NCBI RefSeq assembly: GCF_009659535.1
Contig: NZ_VJZZ01000020.1
Coordinates: 49,827 to 113,826, forward strand
Direction: 5' to 3'
Source of the DNA: Aggregicoccus sp. 17bor-14
Lineage (GTDB): Bacteria; Myxococcota; Myxococcia; Myxococcales; Myxococcaceae
Length of the DNA: 64,000 nucleotides
Made by a program: the position numbers and the translations under genes. Shown one piece after another: positions 36,081-44,068 of this stretch. The notes below the pieces were generated by a model, which did not search any database, had not been told where the DNA came from, and saw only the letters and a program-made list of their open reading frames with translations. Within the stretch, counting starts at the first letter, position 1. Every line of letters starts with the position of its first letter.

Positions 36081-36485
36081 ATGAAGATGGTGAAGGAGTT
36101 CCGCGAGTTCGCGGTGAAGGGCAACGCGCTGCAGCTCGCAGTGGCGGTGGTCATCGGCAACGCCTTCACGCGCATCGTGACGGCAGTGGTGGACGACCTG
36201 CTCATGCCGCTGCTCAACGCCGTGCTGCCTGGCGGCGAGTGGCGCGCGTGGACGGTGTCCCCGCTCAAGCTGCAGCTCGGGCACCTGCTCGGCGCCATCG
36301 TGGACTTCCTGCTCATCGCGCTGGTGCTCTTCCTGCTGGTGAAGAAGGTGCTCGAGCGCTTCGCGCGCGCGGAGCCCGCGCCTGTGGCCGTCCCCTCCAC
36401 GCGCGCCTGTCCCGAGTGCCTCGAGCCGGTGCCGCTCGCCGCCCGCCGCTGCCGCGCCTGCACCAGCCCCCTGCCTACGGTATGA
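36081..36485 (+). CDS. mscL: Large-conductance mechanosensitive channel with C-terminal zinc ribbon
   Basis: 134 residues from ATG 36081. The MscL core is clear: EFREFAVKGNALQLAVAVVIG (N-terminal helix and TM1), then a short periplasmic loop and TM2 (LLGAIVDFLLIALVLFLLVKK). It opens under membrane tension to release solutes on osmotic downshock. In place of the usual charged C-terminal helix bundle there is a four-cysteine zinc ribbon (Cys110, 113, 124, 127; CPECLEP ... CRAC). The DedA gene follows after 16 nt. Confidence 0.93.
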   Translation: MKMVKEFREFAVKGNALQLAVAVVIGNAFTRIVTAVVDDLLMPLLNAVLPGGEWRAWTVSPLKLQLGHLLGAIVDFLLIALVLFLLVKKVLERFARAEPAPVAVPSTRACPECLEPVPLAARRCRACTSPLPTV

Positions 36486-36501
36486 GGCGTACTCGCTCCC
36501 C

Positions 36502-37125
36502 ATGATCGAGCAACTCGACCACTTCATGTCCTCGGTGGGCCCCTTCGCCTACCTCGTGCTCGCCCTCGCCGCGATGCTCGAGTACGTGGTGCCCCCCTTC
36601 CCGGGCGACTCGGTGGTGCTGCTGGGCGGCGTGTACGCGGTGCGCGGGGACCACCCCTGGTGGGGCGTGTTCCTCGCGGTGCTCGCCGGCAGCGCGCTGG
36701 GCCTGCTGTGCAACTACCGCATCGGCATCTGGCTCGCGCGCCGCTTCGACCGCGACCGCAGCCGCGCCTTCTTCGGCCTCACCCACGCGCAGCTCGAGTC
36801 CCTGCAGGACCGCATGCGGCTGCGCGGCGGCTGGCTGCTGCTGATCAACCGCTTCCTGCCCGGCATCCGGGGCGCGGTGTTCATCGCCGCGGGCGCCTCG
36901 CGCATGCCCATCCGGCGCTGCCTCGTGCTCGGCCTGCTCAGCGCCACCGCCCACACCGGCCTCGTGCTCTGGGCGGGCTATGCGGTGGGCGGCAACCTCG
37001 AGCGCCTCACCGCGCTCTTCAACCGCTACCAGCACTGGGTGCTCATCGCGGTGGCCGGGGTCGCGGTGTTCTTCGTCGCGCGCGCGCTCGTGCGCCGCAG
37101 CCGCGCCCGGCGGCAGGCCTCGTAG
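36502..37125 (+). CDS. DedA/VTT-family membrane protein
   Basis: 207 residues with about five hydrophobic segments. The VPPFPGDSVVLLGG motif, GSALGLLCNYRIG and FLPGIRGAVFIAAGASRM are standard for DedA proteins, which act as lipid (undecaprenyl-phosphate or phospholipid) flippases/transporters tied to membrane potential and antibiotic resistance. The tail is basic (RRSRARRQAS). It is likely cotranscribed with mscL. Which lipid it moves is unknown. Confidence 0.9.
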   Translation: MIEQLDHFMSSVGPFAYLVLALAAMLEYVVPPFPGDSVVLLGGVYAVRGDHPWWGVFLAVLAGSALGLLCNYRIGIWLARRFDRDRSRAFFGLTHAQLESLQDRMRLRGGWLLLINRFLPGIRGAVFIAAGASRMPIRRCLVLGLLSATAHTGLVLWAGYAVGGNLERLTALFNRYQHWVLIAVAGVAVFFVARALVRRSRARRQAS

Positions 37126-37236
37126 CCGCGGCCAGAGCAGGGGGACTGGAGCGGGACGGGGAGCGGGACTGCAGACAGCGGCGACCCCACGCTCCGGTTG
37201 CAAGGCAGCGCGGAAGCTCCCGAGAATCGCGGCGCC

Positions 37237-37701
37237 ATGTTCCGCCTCGAGTCAGAGCAGCAGCTGCTGCAGGCCTTCCGCCCCCGCGACCGCCGCCACC
37301 TGGAGCCGCCGCGCGGCGTGAGCTACCCGCTCTACGTGCCGGACTACTTCGCGTGGACCGAGCGCTCCGGCTTCCACGTGAACCTCGTCTTCGCCCGGCC
37401 CGGCAGCCGGGAGCCCGTGGGCGTCGCGTTCAGCCGCGACAACCAGGCGGACAAGGGGCTCGCCACGCGCGTGTGCGACTGGTGCCACGCCTACGGCTCG
37501 TCCATGGACATCGGGATGCTCTGCGTGGACGTGAGCAGCAAGCACCGCGTGGGCGTGCTGCTCTGCCTGGACCTGCGCTGCAAGGAGAAGCTGGAGACCA
37601 GCGCGAACCTCGCGGGCAAGAGCCCCGTGCAGCTCTCGCACGCGCTGCTCGAGCGCATGCACCGCTTCGCCCGCGAGGCGCTGGGGCTGGGCGCCGCCTA
37701 G
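37237..37701 (+). CDS. FBP/FusB-like zinc-finger protein (possible EF-G-binding)
   Basis: 154 residues from ATG 37237. A C-terminal treble-clef site is formed by Cys80, Cys83 (RVCDWCHA), Cys110 and Cys115 (LLCLDLRC), the pattern of the FBP/FusB C-terminal domain. FusB-type proteins bind elongation factor G and rescue it from fusidic acid; many homologues have unknown roles. The N-terminal part is helical (ESEQQLLQAFRPRD). The stop TAG is shared with the convergent PilZ gene through a CTAG. Confidence 0.75.
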   Translation: MFRLESEQQLLQAFRPRDRRHLEPPRGVSYPLYVPDYFAWTERSGFHVNLVFARPGSREPVGVAFSRDNQADKGLATRVCDWCHAYGSSMDIGMLCVDVSSKHRVGVLLCLDLRCKEKLETSANLAGKSPVQLSHALLERMHRFAREALGLGAA

Positions 37702-37988
37702 CCCAGGCGCGCCCAGAGCGCGTCGGGCGCCTCGGTGAAGCGCACGGCGGTGCGCCCGCGCAGGCTCAGGCGCGCATTGCCTGCGCGCGCCCAGCTCACC
37801 TGCCCGGCGAAGGGGAAGCGCTCGCCGTCCACCTCCAGCGTGCCGCTCAGCGGCGTGCCCTCGGCGAGCGCCGCGCTGCTCTCGAACGAGAGCCCGGCGG
37901 CGCTCACCTCCGCGGGGGCAGCAGGGAATCCGTCGAAACACACGGTGAGGCAGCGGCGCTGGCGGGGGGTGAAGTGCATGCGCGCCAC
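37698..37988 (-). CDS. Short PilZ-domain protein
   Basis: 96 residues from GTG 37988 (ATG 37979 is equally possible). The whole chain is one PilZ-like beta-barrel: GLSFESSAALAEGTPLSG, FAGQVSWARAGNARLSL, AVRFTE. PilZ domains bind cyclic-di-GMP or interact with partners. The canonical N-terminal RxxxR is only partly matched (RQRR). It overlaps the FBP gene tail to tail by 4 nt. A stand-alone regulator of motility or matrix is plausible for myxobacteria but not shown. Confidence 0.7.
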   Translation of the reverse strand: MARMHFTPRQRRCLTVCFDGFPAAPAEVSAAGLSFESSAALAEGTPLSGTLEVDGERFPFAGQVSWARAGNARLSLRGRTAVRFTEAPDALWARLG

Positions 37989-38043
37989 AGTGACAGGCCT
38001 GTAGCACCGCGCCAGTTTCCGGCCGGGCGAGCGGGGTGCGACC

Positions 38044-38496
38044 TCAGGGGCAGCTCACCTCCTGCAGGTCGTGGCGGAACTGGGCCTGCACTCCTGGCTG
38101 GAGCGTCGCCTGTCCCTTATTGGGGCCCCCCAGCGCCTGCATCACGGCTCCCTGCACCTCGGAGATGGGGTTGCCCACCACGACGATCCGCACCGCCCCC
38201 GGGCCGCGGCTCGTGGCCAGCCGCAGGTGGCTGCCGTAGTAGTTCGTCCCGTCGTTGCGCTTCTTCTCGTACTTCCAGTCGGTGACGAAGACCTTCGTCT
38301 GTCCGGGCTGCAGCGAGATCGTCTCCGTGCCGAGGGCTCCATCCGGCCGGCCGATGGCGGCCCACATGGTGTCGGCGCGCTGGTACTCGAGCACGCAAGG
38401 GGCGGGGCCGGAGGGGGCCGCGGTCTTCTGCGCGAGCGCGCGGGGGAGCAGGGCGAGCGTGAGGGCAGCGGCGAGGACGAGGGGCAAGCGACGCAT
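38044..38496 (-). CDS. Exported protein of unknown function
   Basis: 150 residues from ATG 38496. Signal peptide about 1-22 (LPLVLAAALTLALLPRALAQ). The mature part has two cysteines (PAPCVLEYQ and the terminal VSCP) likely to form a disulfide, and an Ig-like or beta-rich look (ETISLQPGQTKVFVTDWKYE, RIVVVGNP). I do not recognise the family. It stands between the PilZ gene (same strand) and a divergent membrane protein. Confidence 0.7.
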   Translation of the reverse strand: MRRLPLVLAAALTLALLPRALAQKTAAPSGPAPCVLEYQRADTMWAAIGRPDGALGTETISLQPGQTKVFVTDWKYEKKRNDGTNYYGSHLRLATSRGPGAVRIVVVGNPISEVQGAVMQALGGPNKGQATLQPGVQAQFRHDLQEVSCP

Positions 38497-38680
38497 GGGA
38501 GGCGCTCCATCGGACCCCGCTTGCGCCCGGGCATCAGGCACGCGCGCGCGGGGCCCGGCGCTCCCGTGGCACCCGCGCCCGGAGCCCGCCATCGGCCTGC
38601 AGGGCACGCCCCACGGCCGTCCTGCTCGCCCTCCCGGCGACCTGGCGCACCCGATTGTCCCGCACCTATGCTCGCGCCCC

Positions 38681-39061
38681 ATGCGCCACGCGATGCAGCG
38701 CCTGTGGGACGACGGCTTCCTCCTGCTCCTGCTCCTTCCGCTCCTCGGCCTGCTCGGGGGCGCGGCGGCGCTCGGGCTCGAGCTGCCCCTGCTGCGCCAC
38801 ACGGGGCTGTGGGTGCTGCTCCACGCGCCGGGCACCTGCGCCCTCGTCGCGCTCGTGGACCTCGGCCTGCTCGCCGCACTCGCGCTCGCGCAGCGCCGCG
38901 GCGAGCGCGCCGTGCGCGCCTTCGCGTGGGGGCTCTTCCTCGTGGGCGTGCTCGGCTACGTGCTCGTCACGCCGGCGCTCGCCTTCACCTGCTGCGTGGC
39001 GGCCGCCCACCTGCTGCGCCGGGGCCGTGCCGCGCGCAGTGCCTCGCCCGCCTCGCCCTAG
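38681..39061 (+). CDS. Small four-helix membrane protein of unknown function
   Basis: 126 residues from ATG 38681. Four hydrophobic segments: FLLLLLLPLLGLLGGAAAL, GLWVLLHAPGTCALVALVDL, then a loop of Arg/Glu and FAWGLFLVGVLGYVLV plus ALAFTCCVAAAHLL. Short basic tail. No family recognised. It shares a CTAG stop with the convergent chemoreceptor fusion gene. The start is supported only by the protein-like composition beginning here; the frame upstream is longer. Confidence 0.6.
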   Translation: MRHAMQRLWDDGFLLLLLLPLLGLLGGAAALGLELPLLRHTGLWVLLHAPGTCALVALVDLGLLAALALAQRRGERAVRAFAWGLFLVGVLGYVLVTPALAFTCCVAAAHLLRRGRAARSASPASP

Positions 39062-42000
39062 TCCACCTCGGGGTCCAGCCACAGGCTCTCGAAGCGCACC
39101 TGCGGCGGCGTCTGGTGCAGGCGCAGGCCCTGGGTGGCCGCGGTGGCGAGCGCGTAGAGGCGCTCGTGGTACAGCGGCACCACGGGGCAGTCCTGGTGCA
39201 GGAGCTTCTCGGCGCGCCGGTACAGCTGGTAGCGCAGCTCCGGGTCCACGGACACGCGCGCCTCGCTCAGCAGCGCGTCCAGCTCCGCGTTGCGGTAGCC
39301 GAGCGGGTACACGGTCTGCGCGCTCGAGTGCAGCAGGAAGTAGAGGAAGGAGTCCGCGTCCAGGTAGTCGGCGATCCACCCGGCGCGCCACAGCCCGAGC
39401 CGCCCGCTGCGCTCGCGCTGGCGGTACTCCTCCGCGGGCAGCTCCACGTGGTCCAGCTCCACGAGCCGCGCCTCCACCAGCGGCGCGAACAGCACCGCGT
39501 CCTCGGCCCGCGTGTCGCGCCCCGCGGGGTAGTGCAGGGTCAGCTTGAGCGTGCGCACGCCCGCCTCGCGCAGCAGCCGCTCGCTCTGCGCCACGTCCGG
39601 GCGCGGCGATGCCGCGAGCCCCGTCTCACCCAGCAGCTGGGGCGGGGTGAGCGTGCGCGCGGTGCGCGCGCCGGAGTGGAAGCGCTCCACCGCTGCCTGC
39701 AGGTCCAGCCCCGCGCGCAGCGCCTGGCGCACGCGCGGGTCCTGGAAGCTCGGGTCCTTCAGGTTGAAGGCGAGGAACCAGGTGGAGGGCGCGGTGCTCG
39801 CCACCACCTGGTGGCCCTCGAGCCCGGGCGCCTCCACGTGCTCCGCGTACAGGTACGTCACCACGTCCAGGCGGCCGGCGCGCAGCGCGTCGATCGCCGC
39901 GGCGCGCGTGGGCAGCAGCTGCATCTGCACCCTGTCCACCAGCGGCAGGCCCGGCTCGTAGTACGTCGGGTTGCGCTCCAGCTCGATGCCGTCCGCCCCC
40001 AGGCGCACGAGCCGGAAGGGGCCGGTGCCCAGCAGCTGGCCGCGGCCGTCCAGCTTCGCCACCGCCATGGCCGGCAGCGTCACCAGGTGCAGGAAGAAGG
40101 CCTTGGGGGTCTCGAGGCGCACCTCGAGCGTGCTCTCGTCCAGCACCTCGAGGCCGCTCACCTCGCGCGCTTGCCCTGAGCTGAAGGCCGCCGCGCCCTC
40201 CACCTCCTTGAGGATCCACGCGTCCGGGCTGTGCACGGCCGGGTCCAGCAGGCGCTCGAAGTGGCGCTTCACGTCGCGCGCGGTGAGGGGACTGCCGTCG
40301 GTGAAGCTCACCCCGCGCCGCAGGTGGAAGCGGTAGCGGCGCGCCGTGGGGTCCGCCTCCCAGCGCTCGGCCAGGTCCGGCGCGAGGATGCCGTCCTCCA
40401 GCCGCAGGAGCGTGCCGTAGAGGCACGCGGCCACCTCCACCAGCTGGTTGGCCACCGTGAAGAGCGGGTCCAGCCCGTGCACCGCGTCCAGCTCCGCCGC
40501 CTGGTGGATGCCCGCGCGCAGCGTGCCGCCCACCCGCGCCGTGGGCAGCTGGAAGCGGAACACCTCCTCCTCCAGGCTCTCCGCCTCGTGCCCCAGCTGC
40601 TCCACCGTGCGGCTCAGCCCGTCGCCCACCACCAGCACCCGGCGCGCGTCCTCGCGCACCTGCGCCACCTCCTCGCCGATGCTCGCGTCGCCCTGGGTGA
40701 GCACGCCGTGCGCGCCGCGGATCTCATCGATGGCGGCGGTGAGCCGCAGCACCGAGTCCGAGAGGTCGCGGCCCGTGCGCGCCTGGCCCTCCGCCTTCTG
40801 GCTCGCGCTCTGCGCGAGCCGCGCCATCTCCTGCGTCTGGCGCACCAGCTCGCGCGCGTGCCCCGCCTGCTCCACCGCCGAGCGCGTCACGTCCGAGACC
40901 TGGCGCGCCACGCGCCGGCTCGCCTCGGACACCCCCGAGCCCTGCTCGTCCAGCCGCTGCGTCTCCGCCACCGTCGCCTCCACCGCGGCGAAGGTGCGCC
41001 GGGTGATGGTGCGGATCTCCTTCAGCGCACCGGCCGCGCGGTCTCCCAGCTGCACGCCCACCGTGGCCATCTCGCGCCCGTCGCTCACCAGCGCCACGGC
41101 CGTGTCCACCGCCTCGCGCACGCCGGTGACCATGCTGCCGATCTCGCGCGTGGAGCGCGCCGTCCTCTCGGCCAGGCCGCGGATCTCGTCCGCCACCACG
41201 CCGAAGGCCCGCCCGTGCTCGCCCGCCTGCGCCGCGATGATGGCGGCGTTGAGCGCGAGCAGGTTCGTCTGGTCCGCAATCTCCTGGATGACGTCCACGA
41301 TGCGGCCGATCTCCGTGGAGCGCGTGCCCAGCGAGTCCACCAGCTCCGCCGCGCGGCGCACCGTCTCCTCCACGCGGTACATGCCCTGCACCGCGTCGCC
41401 CACCAGCGCCTCGCCGCGCTCGGCCGTCTCGGTCACGGCGACCGCCAGCTCGTTCGTCTCGGTCGCGCGGCGGCGCACGCTCTCGATGCCGCCCTCCACC
41501 GCGGCCACGTAGTCCTCGGCCTCCGAGGCGAAGCGCGCCAGCGCATCGCCCGAGGCCGCGATGTGCCCCACGCGCTCGGACATCAGCTGCACCAGGTCGC
41601 TCGTGCGGTGCGCGAAGCCGTCCAGCGTGCCCAGCGCGCTCGCCACCTGCTCGATGCGCTCGGTCATCTCCGCGAGCGCCGTCGTCGTGTCCTGCGCGAA
41701 GGTCTCCAGCTGCCCCACGCGCTTGCCCGCCGCCTGCAGGCTGTTGCCCATGTGGCCCACGCTCGAGAGCGTGCGGTCCACCGCGCCGCCCTGCCGCCGC
41801 GCCGCCTCCAGCAGCTGGCGCGCCTGCTCGCCCACCGCGTTGCAGGTGCGGTGCACGTTGCCCGTCACCCGCTGCACCTGCCCCAGAGCGCGCCGCAGGC
41901 TGAGGATGAGCCGGCGCACCTCCGCCTGGCCCTCGAAGTCGCCGCGCGCCGTCGTCGCCAGGTCTCCCTGCGCGAGCCGCGCCAGCACCCGCGCGCGGCT

Positions 42001-42201
42001 GCGCGAGCGCCGGCTGCTCCATCGGTACCAGAAGAAGTAGCCCGCGCTCAGGAAGAGCACGGGCGTGGCGAGCAGCATCGTGGCCCAGCCGCTGCCGGTG
42101 AGGGGCTGGCCGTTGAGCGCGTGGACCAGACCGCCGAGCAGCAGGCCCGCGACGAGCCCTCCGCCGAGGCCGAAGGCGAAGAGGTAGCCTTTGGTGTTCA
42201 T
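39058..42201 (-). CDS. Chemoreceptor fused to a family-5 (peptide/nickel-type) solute-binding domain
   Basis: 1047 residues from ATG 42201. Two closely spaced TM helices (about 6-28 and 38-58) leave only a 10-residue external loop, so no periplasmic sensor fits. A HAMP-like/linker region and a full methyl-accepting coiled coil follow (about 80-545). The tip is at 300-352: IADQTNLLALNAAIIAAQ, GEHGRAFGVVADEIRGL. From about 557 to the end is an SBP_bac_5 domain (LAERWEADPTARRYRFHLRR, GVSFTDGSPLTARDVKRHFE, ending FESLWLDPEVD) with no signal peptide, so it should be cytoplasmic. It likely senses an intracellular peptide or sugar and signals to CheW/CheA, none of which is nearby. The frame is unbroken and codon use is uniform, so the fusion is real in this sequence. 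Confidence 0.9.
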   Translation of the reverse strand: MNTKGYLFAFGLGGGLVAGLLLGGLVHALNGQPLTGSGWATMLLATPVLFLSAGYFFWYRWSSRRSRSRARVLARLAQGDLATTARGDFEGQAEVRRLILSLRRALGQVQRVTGNVHRTCNAVGEQARQLLEAARRQGGAVDRTLSSVGHMGNSLQAAGKRVGQLETFAQDTTTALAEMTERIEQVASALGTLDGFAHRTSDLVQLMSERVGHIAASGDALARFASEAEDYVAAVEGGIESVRRRATETNELAVAVTETAERGEALVGDAVQGMYRVEETVRRAAELVDSLGTRSTEIGRIVDVIQEIADQTNLLALNAAIIAAQAGEHGRAFGVVADEIRGLAERTARSTREIGSMVTGVREAVDTAVALVSDGREMATVGVQLGDRAAGALKEIRTITRRTFAAVEATVAETQRLDEQGSGVSEASRRVARQVSDVTRSAVEQAGHARELVRQTQEMARLAQSASQKAEGQARTGRDLSDSVLRLTAAIDEIRGAHGVLTQGDASIGEEVAQVREDARRVLVVGDGLSRTVEQLGHEAESLEEEVFRFQLPTARVGGTLRAGIHQAAELDAVHGLDPLFTVANQLVEVAACLYGTLLRLEDGILAPDLAERWEADPTARRYRFHLRRGVSFTDGSPLTARDVKRHFERLLDPAVHSPDAWILKEVEGAAAFSSGQAREVSGLEVLDESTLEVRLETPKAFFLHLVTLPAMAVAKLDGRGQLLGTGPFRLVRLGADGIELERNPTYYEPGLPLVDRVQMQLLPTRAAAIDALRAGRLDVVTYLYAEHVEAPGLEGHQVVASTAPSTWFLAFNLKDPSFQDPRVRQALRAGLDLQAAVERFHSGARTARTLTPPQLLGETGLAASPRPDVAQSERLLREAGVRTLKLTLHYPAGRDTRAEDAVLFAPLVEARLVELDHVELPAEEYRQRERSGRLGLWRAGWIADYLDADSFLYFLLHSSAQTVYPLGYRNAELDALLSEARVSVDPELRYQLYRRAEKLLHQDCPVVPLYHERLYALATAATQGLRLHQTPPQVRFESLWLDPEVD

Positions 42202-42273
42202 GAACGTGCGGCCCACGCTAGCCGCATTTTCGCGCCGCGCCCAAGAAGCCGGCACACTGCCGCTCCGCCCCCC

Positions 42274-43284
42274 GTGCTCGCGCTCCTGCCCACCCTCCTG
42301 CTCCTCACCGCGGTTCCCCCGCCCGCCGAGGCCCGCTTCCTCTTCAGCTGGCGCGGCGTGCCGGTGGGCACCGTGACCCTCTCCCTGGAGCAGGGCGGGC
42401 GCACCTTCCGCTACCGCTCCGTGCACCTGCACACGCGCGGGGACGAGGTCGGCGCGCGCACGCAGCAGGAGGTGCTGGCGGTGGACGCGCAGGGCCTCCT
42501 CGCACCGGGCGGCGTGCACCCGCAGGCGCTCTGGCTGTGGCACGGCCCGCCCGCCCCCGGCTGCATCCAGGCGCGCGAGGAGCTCACCGGCCGGGTGGGG
42601 CCCCACTGCGCGCGAGCGCGGGGGCCCCACGCCGTCGCGGGCACGCTGCTGGGCGAGCCCTTCGAGGCGCAGTACGCAGCGGACGGCGAGCTGCAGGCGC
42701 TGCAGGTGGGCACGGCGCAGTTCCAGCGCGTGGGCGCGCGCCTGCGGCTGCAGCCCCCGCCGGACCTCTTCTCGCGCGGCCTGCCCATCGCGGGCGGCGC
42801 CACCGGCGCACTCGCCTTCTCGCCGCCGTGGCCCCCGCCCACCGAGCCCGCCCCACCGCTCAGTGCCTGGCGCGAGGGCCCTGCGCGCGCGCTCGCCCGC
42901 GAGGTCCACGCCGCGCTGCCCGACAAGCGTCCCTCGGCCGCGGACTTCGACCCCGCCGCGGACGAGGGGGGCGCGGGGGGCTGCCTCGCCCACGCGCTGC
43001 GCTTCGCGCGCCTCGCGGCGGCCCGGGGGCAGCGGGTGGCGCTCGTGCACGGGCTGCTCGCCCTGGAGGACGGGCGCGCCTACCCGCACGCCTGGGTGCG
43101 CGTGGGGCTCGGAGGCGGCGCCACCCTGGACCTGGACCCCACCTCGCTCGACGAGGTCACGCCGGACACCCACCTGCCCCTCGCGCTGGCCACCCCCGGG
43201 GCCCCCGCGCGCCTCGCCGGCGAGCGCTGGCTCGCCCTGCTCGCAGGCGCGCACCGCATCACGCGCCGCCCGGGGGACCGATAA
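42274..43284 (+). CDS. Exported transglutaminase-like protein
   Basis: 336 residues from GTG 42274. A hydrophobic signal segment (ALLPTLLLLTAVPPPAEA) comes first, then an N-terminal beta domain reminiscent of DUF3108 proteins (FLFSWRGVPVGTVTLSLEQ). The C-terminal third carries a transglutaminase-type triad: Cys in GGCLAHALRFARL, His in YPHAWVRVGL and Asp in TLDLDPTSLD. Such domains act as proteases or amidases as well as crosslinkers; the real activity is unknown. It is divergent from the chemoreceptor fusion with only 72 bp between starts, so the promoters overlap. The GTG is the only candidate that keeps the signal peptide. Confidence 0.78.
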   Translation: MLALLPTLLLLTAVPPPAEARFLFSWRGVPVGTVTLSLEQGGRTFRYRSVHLHTRGDEVGARTQQEVLAVDAQGLLAPGGVHPQALWLWHGPPAPGCIQAREELTGRVGPHCARARGPHAVAGTLLGEPFEAQYAADGELQALQVGTAQFQRVGARLRLQPPPDLFSRGLPIAGGATGALAFSPPWPPPTEPAPPLSAWREGPARALAREVHAALPDKRPSAADFDPAADEGGAGGCLAHALRFARLAAARGQRVALVHGLLALEDGRAYPHAWVRVGLGGGATLDLDPTSLDEVTPDTHLPLALATPGAPARLAGERWLALLAGAHRITRRPGDR

Positions 43285-43353
43285 GGAGCGCCACCCGGGC
43301 TGTGTGACGCCCGTGTGACAAGTGCAGGGGGCGGCCCGAGGGGGCGGGTTTTC

Positions 43354-43384
43354 TTGTCACAACGGCGCAACGCCGCTGTAGAAC
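43354..43384 (+). promoter_or_regulatory. Candidate promoter for the DUF47-pit operon
   Basis: TTGTCA (43354-43359), 17-nt spacer, TGTAGA (43377-43382); TAGAAC reads from 43379. It lies about 60 nt before the DUF47 ATG and resembles the TAGAAG-type promoters at 63 kb. No obvious Pho box was seen. Confidence 0.5.
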
Positions 43385-43441
43385 GCGCCCGGCTTTGACG
43401 CTGCCCCGGGGCACCCCCGGAGCAGCCGCCAGGGAGGCCGC

Positions 43442-44068
43442 ATGCTCGAGAAGCTGATGCCCAAGTCGGACGAGTTCTTCGACGACTTCGATGCCCAGTG
43501 CGCGGTCACGGTGGAGGGGGCGCGGCTGCTGCACGCGCTGCTGCAGGACTTCACGGGTCTCGCCGAGCGGGTGAAGGCGATCAAGGAGGTGGAGCACAAG
43601 GGGGACTCGGTCACCCACGTGGCCTACAACCGCCTCCACAAGCAGTTCATCACCCCCTTCGACCGCGCCGAGATCCACCGCCTCCTCGGCCGCATCGACG
43701 ACGTGCTGGACCTCACGGACGCGGTCGCCGCGCGGCTCAACTACTACGAGCTGCCCGCGCCCCGGGAGGACGCGATCGAGCTCGCCCGCCTGCTCATCAT
43801 CGCCTGCGAGAAGGTGCAGGCCGCGGTGCGCGAGCTGCGCCACATCAAGAAGCCGGACCAGATCCTCGCCGGCTGCCGCGAGATCAAGAAGGTGGAGAGC
43901 CAGGCGGACGAGGTGCTGCGCGCCGGCATGGCCCGCCTCTTCCAGAGCGGCCTGGACGCGCTCACGGTCATCAAGTGGAAGGAGGTCTACGACCTGCTCG
44001 AGACCGCCACGGACCGCTGCCAGGACGTGGCGAACATCATCGAGGGCGTGGTCCTGGAGCACAGCTGA
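43442..44068 (+). CDS. DUF47/PhoU-like Pit accessory protein
   Basis: 208 residues, all-helical PhoU-like fold. Characteristic segments: FFDDFDAQCAVTVEGARLLH, VKAIKEVEHKGDSVTHVAYN (metal-binding ExxxD region), FITPFDRAEIHRLLGRIDDV, and DRCQDVANIIEGVVLEH at the end. DUF47 proteins are encoded with Pit transporters and probably regulate phosphate uptake. The stop overlaps the Pit start (TGATG), so the pair is coupled. Confidence 0.92.
   Translation: MLEKLMPKSDEFFDDFDAQCAVTVEGARLLHALLQDFTGLAERVKAIKEVEHKGDSVTHVAYNRLHKQFITPFDRAEIHRLLGRIDDVLDLTDAVAARLNYYELPAPREDAIELARLLIIACEKVQAAVRELRHIKKPDQILAGCREIKKVESQADEVLRAGMARLFQSGLDALTVIKWKEVYDLLETATDRCQDVANIIEGVVLEHS

Noticed and set aside
40231..42273. 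Long plus-strand extension upstream of the transglutaminase-like gene
   Set aside because: It is antisense to the chemoreceptor fusion and lacks protein-like composition; a signal peptide begins at 42274.
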